This document shows, in pieces, positions 6,660-12,516 of a DNA stretch of 12,516 nt. The stretch comes from an uncultured Prevotella sp. (GTDB lineage: Bacteria; Bacteroidota; Bacteroidia; Bacteroidales; Bacteroidaceae): positions 1-12,516 of the forward strand of contig USJX01000082.1 of the NCBI GenBank assembly GCA_900555035.1, read 5' to 3'. The notes under the pieces were generated by a model, which did not search any database, was not told the DNA's origin, and worked only from the letters and a program-made list of their open reading frames with translations. Within the stretch, counting starts at the first letter, position 1; each line of letters opens with the position of its first letter. The position numbers and the translations under genes are program-made.

Positions 6660-8492
6660 ATGGCTAGTCAAATACCGTATTTAGACGTTCAAAACCTCAC
6701 CAAACGATTTGGAGCTGAGGTTCTTTTTGATAATATTTCCTTCTCTATCGCTGAAGGACAGAAAGTGGGACTCGTGGCGCGCAACGGCACGGGCAAATCT
6801 ACTTTGATGTCGGTTCTCATGGATAAGGAGGGACATGAGAGTGGTGACATCATTTATAGACGCGATCTGAAGGTGGGCTATCTGGAGCAATCTCCGAAGT
6901 TCGATCCTGAGGAGAGTGTGCTGGAAGCTTGCTTTAATCATGAGGATGATCCCGAGAAGGTGCTGAAGGCAAAGCAGATTCTCACCCAGTTGCATATCAC
7001 CAATATGGACCAGCCGATGGGACAGTTGAGTGGTGGACAGCAGAAGCGTGTGGCACTTGCCAATGTGCTGATTGATGAGCCTGATTTTCTGATGCTAGAT
7101 GAGCCTACCAACCACCTCGACCTGGAGATGATTGAATGGCTGGAAGGCTATCTGAATCGTGGCAACAAGACTATCTTCATGGTAACGCACGACCGCTTCT
7201 TTCTTGACAAGGTTTGTAATACCATCTTGGAACTCGATGATAAGACCATTTACACCTATCGTGGCAATTATGCTTACTATCTGGAAAAGCGCCAGGAGCG
7301 TATGGACAATCTTCGTGCTGAGATTCAGCATTCCAAGAACCTATATCGCCGAGAGTTAGACTGGATGCGACGCCAGCCTCAGGCCCGTGGTCATAAGGCG
7401 AAGTATCGTGAGGACGCTTTCTACGAGTTGGAGAAAGTGGCGAAACAGCGCATTGAAGACCGACAGGTTCGCCTGAAGGCTTCTACCGTGTATATCGGTT
7501 CGAAGATTTTCGAATGCCAGTATGTGAGTAAGGCTTTCGATGACAGGGGAAAGAAGAAGGTGATTCTCGACAATTTCTACTATAACTTTGCCCGATTCGA
7601 GAAGATGGGCATCGTGGGTAACAATGGTACGGGTAAATCTACCTTTATCAAGATGCTTTTGGGCGAGGTGCAGCCGGATAGTGGAAAGTTTGACATTGGT
7701 GAGACTGTACGCTTCGGCTATTTCTCGCAGGAGGGCTTGAAGTTCCGTGAAGACCAGAAGGTTATCGATGTTATCACAGAGATAGCCGACTATATCGATT
7801 TGGGAAACGGCAAGCACATGACGGCTTCACAATTCCTTCAGTTCTTCCTCTTTACACCCGAGGAGCAGCACAACTACGTATATAAGTTGAGTGGTGGCGA
7901 GAAGCGCAAGCTTTATCTCTGCACGGTGCTGATGAGAAATCCTAACTTTCTGGTACTCGATGAGCCTACCAACGATCTTGATATCCAAACCCTCCAGGTG
8001 TTGGAGGAATATTTGCAGGATTTTGCAGGTTGCGTCATCGTGGTAAGTCACGACCGTTACTTCATGGATAAGGTGGTGGATCATCTCCTGGTGTTCAAAG
8101 GGGAAGGTGAAATTCAGGATTTCCCTGGCAATTATACTCAATACCGAGAGTGGAGCAGATTGCAGGAAAAGGATGAGGCTGAAAAGGCTGCAGCTGCAGC
8201 AAAAAGCATAGCAAATAACAGTGCCAGTACAAATGATGGAGCCGGCACAGCCAAGCGTGATGCCAACTTCGAAAACAAGCGCAAGATGAGCTACAAGGAG
8301 AAGCGGGAATATGAACAATTGACCCAGGAAATTGATAAACTCACAGAAGAGCAGAAAAAGTTGGAAGAAGCCCTTTGCAGCGGTACCCTGTCGGTAGAAG
8401 AGTTGACGGAAAAGAGTAAGCGTCTGCCTGAAATCAAGGATGAACTTGATGAGAAGGAAATGAGATGGCTGGAATTGGCAGAGATGCTCTAG
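6660..8492 (+). CDS. ABC-F family ATPase, Uup-like
   Basis: 610 residues with two ABC ATPase domains and no membrane segment, as in the ABC-F translation factors. Domain 1 has Walker A NGTGKST (42-48), signature LSGGQQ (123-128), Walker B FLMLDEPT (143-150) and switch H177. Domain 2 has NGTGKST (322-328), LSGGEK (410-415), FLVLDEPT (430-437) and H464. Both sites look catalytically complete. The charged linker at ~200-275 is the segment that contacts P-site tRNA in this family. Residues ~500-540 are an alanine-rich linker, and ~541-610 a coiled coil like the Uup C-terminal domain, which binds nucleic acid. Length is close to E. coli Uup (~635). Likely role: resolving stalled or misassembled ribosomes rather than transport. 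An antibiotic-resistance ABC-F is less likely given this architecture and the housekeeping neighbours. Confidence 0.92.
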   Translation: MASQIPYLDVQNLTKRFGAEVLFDNISFSIAEGQKVGLVARNGTGKSTLMSVLMDKEGHESGDIIYRRDLKVGYLEQSPKFDPEESVLEACFNHEDDPEKVLKAKQILTQLHITNMDQPMGQLSGGQQKRVALANVLIDEPDFLMLDEPTNHLDLEMIEWLEGYLNRGNKTIFMVTHDRFFLDKVCNTILELDDKTIYTYRGNYAYYLEKRQERMDNLRAEIQHSKNLYRRELDWMRRQPQARGHKAKYREDAFYELEKVAKQRIEDRQVRLKASTVYIGSKIFECQYVSKAFDDRGKKKVILDNFYYNFARFEKMGIVGNNGTGKSTFIKMLLGEVQPDSGKFDIGETVRFGYFSQEGLKFREDQKVIDVITEIADYIDLGNGKHMTASQFLQFFLFTPEEQHNYVYKLSGGEKRKLYLCTVLMRNPNFLVLDEPTNDLDIQTLQVLEEYLQDFAGCVIVVSHDRYFMDKVVDHLLVFKGEGEIQDFPGNYTQYREWSRLQEKDEAEKAAAAAKSIANNSASTNDGAGTAKRDANFENKRKMSYKEKREYEQLTQEIDKLTEEQKKLEEALCSGTLSVEELTEKSKRLPEIKDELDEKEMRWLELAEML

Positions 8493-8495
8493 ACT

Positions 8496-8523
8496 TTGAA
8501 CTTTGAGCGTTGAACATTGAACT
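8496..8523. repeat. Four-copy heptamer tandem repeat
   Basis: TTGAACT-TTGAGCG-TTGAACA-TTGAACT runs in exact period 7 just after the ABC-F stop codon. TTGAAC-rich intergenic runs recur in Prevotella-like genomes (recalled, not checked). No function can be assigned. The surrounding 8493-8581 spacer shows no terminator, so transcription may continue into engB. Confidence 0.8.
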
Positions 8524-8581
8524 TTATGATAAGTTGATGTGCTGCTTTTAATAATGAACATTTATAAAAGAAAATAGAAAA

Positions 8582-9187
8582 ATGGAAATAAAGAAATCAG
8601 AATTTACACTGTCTGCTCCCCGAGTGAGCATGTGTCCTAAGGATAATAAGTTGGAATATGCCTTCATCGGCCGAAGCAATGTGGGCAAGTCTAGCCTCAT
8701 CAATATGCTTTGCAATCATAAAGGTTTGGCCAAGACTTCTGCAACTCCGGGTAAGACTTTGCTTATCAACCACTTTATTATCAATAATGAATGGTACTTG
8801 GTTGACCTTCCTGGTTATGGATTCGCCAAGCGCTCGAAGACAGTACAGAAGCAGTTGGAGCAGATGATCAGCAGTTATATCCTTCAGCGTCCACAGTTGG
8901 CAAACGTCTTCGTTCTGATTGATGTGCGCCACGACCAGCAGAAAATCGACCGTGAGTTCGTGGATTGGTTGGGTGAGAGCAATGTGCCTTTCTGCATCGT
9001 CTTTACCAAGGCAGATAAGTTGGGACCCGTGAAGGCTCGCATGAATGCAGAAAAATGGATGCACGCTCTTGAAGACCGTTGGGAGGCACTTCCTCCTTAT
9101 TTCATTACCAGCAGCGAGAAGAAGATGGGACGTGATGAGGTGCTCGATTACATTGACGAGATCAATAAGTCTTTGGCTGGCGAGTAA
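8582..9187 (+). CDS. engB: Ribosome biogenesis GTPase EngB (YihA/YsxC)
   Basis: 201 residues, the usual length. The G motifs appear in order: G1 GRSNVGKSS (30-38), the TSATPGKT switch-I region with G2 Thr (52-59), G3 DLPGYG (75-80), G4 TKAD (142-145) and G5 SSEK (177-180). EngB binds GTP and helps mature the large ribosomal subunit in the cytoplasm; it is essential in many bacteria. The start follows an A-rich stretch with no Shine-Dalgarno sequence, normal for this phylum. The next gene begins 23 bases after its stop, which suggests cotranscription, although the two functions are not obviously linked. Confidence 0.97.
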   Translation: MEIKKSEFTLSAPRVSMCPKDNKLEYAFIGRSNVGKSSLINMLCNHKGLAKTSATPGKTLLINHFIINNEWYLVDLPGYGFAKRSKTVQKQLEQMISSYILQRPQLANVFVLIDVRHDQQKIDREFVDWLGESNVPFCIVFTKADKLGPVKARMNAEKWMHALEDRWEALPPYFITSSEKKMGRDEVLDYIDEINKSLAGE

Positions 9188-9210
9188 CTATTAAAAATTA
9201 GAAGAAGAGG

Positions 9211-10194
9211 ATGAAACAGATTAACTGGGGATTTATCGGCTGCGGAGAAGTAACCGAAAAGAAGAGTGGTCCTGCCTTCAACGAGGTAGAGGGGTCGCAG
9301 GTTGTTGCGGTGATGAGCCGTAGCGAGCAGAAGGCGCGTAGCTATGCCGAGCGCCATCATGTAAGGAAATGGTACACTGATGCACAGGAGCTCATAGATG
9401 ACCCTGATGTGAATGCTATCTACATTGCCACGCCACCATCATCGCATGCCACTTTTGCCATCATGGCAATGCATGCAGGCAAGCCTGTGTATATCGAAAA
9501 ACCTTTGGCGGCAAGCTATAACGACTGCATCCGTATCAATCGAATCAGTGAGCAGACTGGTGTGCCTTGCTTCGTGGCATATTATCGTCGCTATCTTCCT
9601 TATTTTAAGAAAGTAAAGGAGATCATCAATAGCGGAACCATTGGCGAAATCATCAATGTGCAGGTTCGATTCTCAGTGCCACCTCGTGACTTGGATTATA
9701 AAAGTGGTAAGGAGATGCCTTGGCGTGTGCAGCCGGATATTGCTGGTGGTGGCTATTTCTATGATTTGGCGCCTCACCAGATAGACTTACTGCAGGATTT
9801 TTTTGGTGTGATTACTCGTGCTCATGGATATCCTGCCAATCGTGCGAATCTCTATGAGGCTGAAGATACCGTATCGGCATGCTTCTTCTTCGAGAGTGGT
9901 ATAACGGGCAGTGGAAGTTGGTGTTTCGTTGGACATGAGAGTGCCAAGGAAGACTGCATCGAAATCATCGGTGATAAGGGATCTCTTTCATTTTCTGTAT
10001 TTACCTATCAGCCTATCATGCTGATTACGAGTGAGGGTAGAACCAGCATCACGGTACCTAATCCCCCGTATGTACAGTTGCCTATCATTAAGAATGTGAT
10101 AGAGCATTTGCAGGGTATCAGCACCTGTACATGTACCAGCATCTCGGCTACCCCTGTTAACTGGGTGCTCGACCGTGTGCTTTGGAAAAACTAA
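9211..10194 (+). CDS. Gfo/Idh/MocA-family NAD(P)-dependent oxidoreductase
   Basis: 327 residues. Residues 4-120 form a Rossmann fold with the nucleotide-binding GFIGCGEVTEKKSGPAF (7-23), YIATPPSSHA (71-80) and the family EKP motif (96-98), whose lysine is usually catalytic. Residues ~125-327 form the alpha/beta substrate domain, with GGGYFYDLAPHQIDLL at 179-194, where H189 is the usual second catalytic residue. Members oxidise or reduce sugars, inositols and related polyols, and the substrate cannot be read from sequence. The purine-rich GAAGAAGAGG abuts the ATG, too close for a standard Shine-Dalgarno. Its stop lies in the same frame as the next gene with no stop in the 30-base gap, so stop readthrough would fuse the two proteins. 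Confidence 0.93.
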   Translation: MKQINWGFIGCGEVTEKKSGPAFNEVEGSQVVAVMSRSEQKARSYAERHHVRKWYTDAQELIDDPDVNAIYIATPPSSHATFAIMAMHAGKPVYIEKPLAASYNDCIRINRISEQTGVPCFVAYYRRYLPYFKKVKEIINSGTIGEIINVQVRFSVPPRDLDYKSGKEMPWRVQPDIAGGGYFYDLAPHQIDLLQDFFGVITRAHGYPANRANLYEAEDTVSACFFFESGITGSGSWCFVGHESAKEDCIEIIGDKGSLSFSVFTYQPIMLITSEGRTSITVPNPPYVQLPIIKNVIEHLQGISTCTCTSISATPVNWVLDRVLWKN

Positions 10195-10224
10195 ATAGTT
10201 GAATCTATAAGAATCAATGAGAAG

Positions 10225-11448
10225 GTGAAAAGAAGAATTTTGTCTTTAGTAGGAGTCTGGTTGCTCGTTCTGCTGCCTATGATGGCAGCGGAGCGGGAAA
10301 CTCTTCATTTGTCTGGTGACCGGAAAGTGGCTTCCTTCGATTCTTCTTTGGTGAAGACGCTTTTCAATTCCTCAATGTTCAAGGGCAATTCAGAGGATAG
10401 TCTGATTCGTGCCCGTCATGAGAAAACCTTCTTCCATCGTTTGGGAAAGACTTTTACGAATTTCTTCCGCGAGTTTTCTAATGTAGATACATCATATATC
10501 GAACCTCAGCACTTCAATTATACGGTGATGCTCCAAAACACCAATACATACGAAGTATATACGCTTTATGGTGAGGAGGGGCAGCGTATCTCGTTTGCGC
10601 CAGACCCGTCATGGCGATTAGGACCTTATGTGGGATGGCGATGGGTGTTCCTGGGTTATACCCTCGATCTTAAACATATCAATGCCAAAAGTAATCATAG
10701 CAGCAAGAAGGAGTTTAACTTAAGTCTCTATAGCAGTATGCTGGGAGTGGATCTGTTTTGGCGGCAGACGGGTAACGACTACCATATTCAGCGTATGAAC
10801 CTTGGAGAGAACGTGAATACGGATGCTCTTAAAAAAGTATCTTTTGATGGTTTTAAAGGTAGTATCAAAGGATTAAACCTTTACTATATATTTAATCATC
10901 GGAAGTTCTCATACCCAGCAGCTTACTCTCAAAGTACAAGACAAAAGGCGAGCGCAGGGTCATGGATGGTGGGGTTGGGATATACCCAGCATCAACTGGA
11001 AGTGGATTGGGATAAACTCTCTACGATAGTGGATGAACGGCTCAACCAGGATGCCAAAGACCAGCAGAAAGCGAAGATAGATAGCTGCCTGATGTTCTCG
11101 AAGGTGAGATATAGCGATTATTCTGCCACGGTGGGATATGGATACAATTGGGTTTTCGCCAAAAACTGGCTCTTCAATGCCTCCCTTTCTGTGGGACTGG
11201 CATACAATCATTCCAGGTCAGACGACCCTGAATTGGATAAGTTTAACTTGAAGAACTTCAACTTCAAGAATTTCAACTTTGATGGAGTTGGCCGTTTTGG
11301 TGTGGTATGGAATAACGACAGATGGTATGCGGGGCTTAGTACCGTTATCCATTCATACAATTATCATAAGGATCACTTCTCGACCAACAATTCCTTTGGC
11401 TCTCTTAATATTTATGTGGGTGTGAATTTTGGTAAGAAGCGGGAATAA
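10225..11448 (+). CDS. Exported DUF4421-family protein, probable outer-membrane beta-barrel
   Basis: 407 residues. I choose the GTG start at 10225 because it alone gives a full signal peptide (KRRILSLVGVWLLVLLPMMA); the first in-frame ATG, at codon 19, would remove most of it, and no other start is in frame upstream. The mature part alternates aromatic and polar strands, for example YVGWRWVFLGYTLDL (135-149), YSATVGYGYNWVF (299-311), WLFNASLSVGLAY (315-327) and the C-terminal strand FGSLNIYVGVNFG. The pattern fits a beta-barrel, and the family resembles DUF4421, which is found mainly in Bacteroidota and has no known function. KNFNF is tandemly repeated at 343-352. The DUF1460 gene follows after 13 bases, so both are probably cotranslated envelope proteins. 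The DUF assignment is from memory. Confidence 0.8.
   Translation: MKRRILSLVGVWLLVLLPMMAAERETLHLSGDRKVASFDSSLVKTLFNSSMFKGNSEDSLIRARHEKTFFHRLGKTFTNFFREFSNVDTSYIEPQHFNYTVMLQNTNTYEVYTLYGEEGQRISFAPDPSWRLGPYVGWRWVFLGYTLDLKHINAKSNHSSKKEFNLSLYSSMLGVDLFWRQTGNDYHIQRMNLGENVNTDALKKVSFDGFKGSIKGLNLYYIFNHRKFSYPAAYSQSTRQKASAGSWMVGLGYTQHQLEVDWDKLSTIVDERLNQDAKDQQKAKIDSCLMFSKVRYSDYSATVGYGYNWVFAKNWLFNASLSVGLAYNHSRSDDPELDKFNLKNFNFKNFNFDGVGRFGVVWNNDRWYAGLSTVIHSYNYHKDHFSTNNSFGSLNIYVGVNFGKKRE
11251..11280 (+). repeat. In-gene tandem 15-base repeat encoding KNFNF twice
   Basis: AAGAACTTCAACTTC and AAGAATTTCAACTTT are adjacent, with two synonymous third-position differences (C/T), preceded by a shorter related unit (KFNL). 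They lie inside the DUF4421 gene, near a predicted late strand or turn. Confidence 0.8.
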
Positions 11449-11461
11449 AAACAGTAAAATA

Positions 11462-12322
11462 ATGAAAGTAAAGCATAGTTTTTTAGTTTTAGTGGCAGCA
11501 TCCTTGATGGCGATGCCTGCTTTGGCTAAGTCGGGCGTTGTGTATCATCGTCAGGACAGTATGCGTATTGTTTCTTTGCTCCAACAGGCAAAGGCAATGA
11601 AGAAGAAGCCTGTCAATTGGATGATGTGGTTCGGAAAGCAGTTTGTGGGCATACCATACGTGGGTGGTACCCTGGATAGAACCCGGGAGGAACAACTTGT
11701 GGTGAATACCCGAGAGTTGGATTGCACCACCTATGTGGAAATTGTTACAGCCCTGACGATGTGTGCCAAGAATCAGGAGACCAGTTTTGCTGCCTTCTGT
11801 AATCATCTGAAGCATGTGCGCTACATTGGCGGCGATGTGGAGTATGTGAAGCGTCAGCATTATTTCACGATTTGGGTGAATGACAACGTAAAGGAAGGTA
11901 TCGTGAAGGATATTCAAAATAATCCTCCTTTCACGGCTATTCAGACCATCCGTGTCAACTGGATGTCCACCCATTCTTCAAGTTATAAGATGCTTTCTGC
12001 TCATCCACAATGGATGTCGGGCATCAAGGCATTGGAGCAGAGTATCAATGGCAAGCGTTATCGCTATATTCCTAAAGGAGAGATTCGTAACAGTCAGCTA
12101 TTCAGAAATACTATCAAGGATGGCGACATACTTCTTATGATTACCAAGAAGAAGGGGCTGGATACTACTCATATAGGTATAGCCTCTTGGCACAAAGATG
12201 GATTGCATCTGCTCAATGCCAGCAGCATTCACAAGAAAGTGATTGATGAACCAATGACACTTTATACTTATATGCAGAAACACCCATCACAAATAGGTAT
12301 TCGGGCCTGCAGAGTATTATAA
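11462..12322 (+). CDS. Exported DUF1460 protein, N-acetylmuramoyl-L-alanine amidase-like
   Basis: 286 residues from the ATG at 11462. An upstream in-frame GTG at 11429 would overlap the previous gene and displace the signal peptide, so it is rejected. Residues 1-22 (KHSFLVLVAASLMAMPALA) are a signal peptide without a lipobox. The family has an NlpC/P60-like papain fold. The probable nucleophile is C88 in LDCTTYVE (86-93), the probable histidine H237 in THIGIA (236-241), and DGD at 220-222 opens the final sheet. YVGGTLD (66-72) is also typical. Such enzymes are thought to cleave cell-wall peptide or amide bonds in the periplasm; the exact bond is not established from sequence. It ends the gene run starting at engB. 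Confidence 0.87.
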   Translation: MKVKHSFLVLVAASLMAMPALAKSGVVYHRQDSMRIVSLLQQAKAMKKKPVNWMMWFGKQFVGIPYVGGTLDRTREEQLVVNTRELDCTTYVEIVTALTMCAKNQETSFAAFCNHLKHVRYIGGDVEYVKRQHYFTIWVNDNVKEGIVKDIQNNPPFTAIQTIRVNWMSTHSSSYKMLSAHPQWMSGIKALEQSINGKRYRYIPKGEIRNSQLFRNTIKDGDILLMITKKKGLDTTHIGIASWHKDGLHLLNASSIHKKVIDEPMTLYTYMQKHPSQIGIRACRVL

Positions 12323-12324
12323 TA

Positions 12325-12356
12325 TTTCCGATAATATAGGCCTTTCTTTAATTTTG
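12325..12356 (+). promoter_or_regulatory. htpG promoter
   Basis: TAATTTTG at 12349-12356 is an exact TAnnTTTG -7 element, and TTTC at 12325-12328 sits 20 bases upstream as a 3-of-4 -33 match. Transcription would start near 12360-12363, giving a leader of about 60 bases. The leader contains TGCCA-T-TGGCA, a perfect 11-base dyad at 12373-12383 that could be an operator. A sigma-54-like sequence overlaps at 12354-12370. Confidence 0.65.
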
Positions 12357-12419
12357 GCACGCTATTTGTAAATGCCATTGGCAAACGAAATAAAGTAAAA
12401 CATATAAAATATTATAATT

Positions 12420-12516
12420 ATGGCACAGAAAGGTAATATCGGTGTAACGACAGAGAATATATTCCCTGTCATCAAGAAATTCTTATATTCAGATCATGAC
12501 ATCTTCCTCCGTGAGA
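12420..12516 (+). CDS. htpG: Molecular chaperone HtpG (Hsp90), 5' end only
   Basis: The first 32 codons, from ATG at 12420 to the window edge. The sequence GNIGVTTENIFPVIKKFLYS followed by DHDIFLRE matches the N-terminus of Bacteroidota HtpG, the start of the GHKL ATP-binding domain where helix 1 leads to the E-L-[IV]-S-N motif. HtpG is an ATP-dependent cytosolic chaperone for client proteins under stress. It has its own promoter and is separated from the preceding operon by about 97 bases. Confidence 0.93.
   Translation, partial: MAQKGNIGVTTENIFPVIKKFLYSDHDIFLRE

Noticed and set aside
7827..8561. A 244-codon minus-strand frame over the ABC-F 3' end
   Set aside because: It is antisense to conserved ABC-F motifs, and its N-terminal VQ-rich residues come from translating the heptamer repeat.
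11429..11461. Earlier GTG start for the DUF1460 gene
   Set aside because: It would overlap the DUF4421 gene by 20 bases and put 11 polar residues before an otherwise normal signal peptide; the ATG at 11462 is preferred.

Overview
The window looks like a chromosomal segment of a gut or oral Bacteroidota, most likely Prevotella/Segatella. The evidence is threefold. Promoters have the TAnnTTTG -7 element with a TTTG-like element 20 bases upstream. Starts mostly lack Shine-Dalgarno sequences. The families are typical of the group: a Rho with a long disordered insert, DUF4421, DUF1460, a BspA-type leucine-rich repeat fused to GH20, and a YihY protein with a C-terminal extension. No mobile element, CRISPR array, tRNA or rRNA is visible, and nothing suggests recent transfer.

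Layout. Bases 1-83 are the 3' end of a gene that fits uxaC (glucuronate isomerase). A hairpin-forming spacer follows, then a YihY/BrkB-type membrane protein (191-1510) and a secreted GH20 beta-N-acetylhexosaminidase with an N-terminal leucine-rich repeat (1556-3763), closed by a strong hairpin at 3770-3799. Bases 3800-4290 are AT-rich. They hold what I read as an overlooked 50-residue, methionine-rich, single-helix membrane protein on the minus strand (3887-4039), with its own -7 box and several dyads upstream. Minus-strand rho (4353-6479) ends in an intrinsic terminator at 4294-4327.

rho is divergent from an ABC-F ATPase (6660-8492). Their shared 180-base spacer carries two divergent promoters with identical 20-base spacing, embedded in a 27-base direct repeat, plus a hairpin in the rho leader. 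The ABC-F gene has a leader of only about 10-15 bases. A four-copy heptamer repeat follows it. Then come the ribosome-assembly GTPase engB (8582-9187), a Gfo/Idh/MocA oxidoreductase (9211-10194), an exported DUF4421 protein (10225-11448, GTG start) and an exported DUF1460 amidase-like protein (11462-12322). These four are close together and codirectional, so they probably form an operon. A new promoter at 12325-12356 drives htpG, of which only the first 32 codons are present.

Together the genes mix housekeeping functions (termination, ribosome assembly and rescue, chaperone) with envelope and glycan functions (GH20, DUF1460, DUF4421, YihY). I see no multi-gene defence or biosynthetic system. 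The most novel items are the 50-residue membrane protein and the regulatory architecture of the rho/ABC-F spacer.
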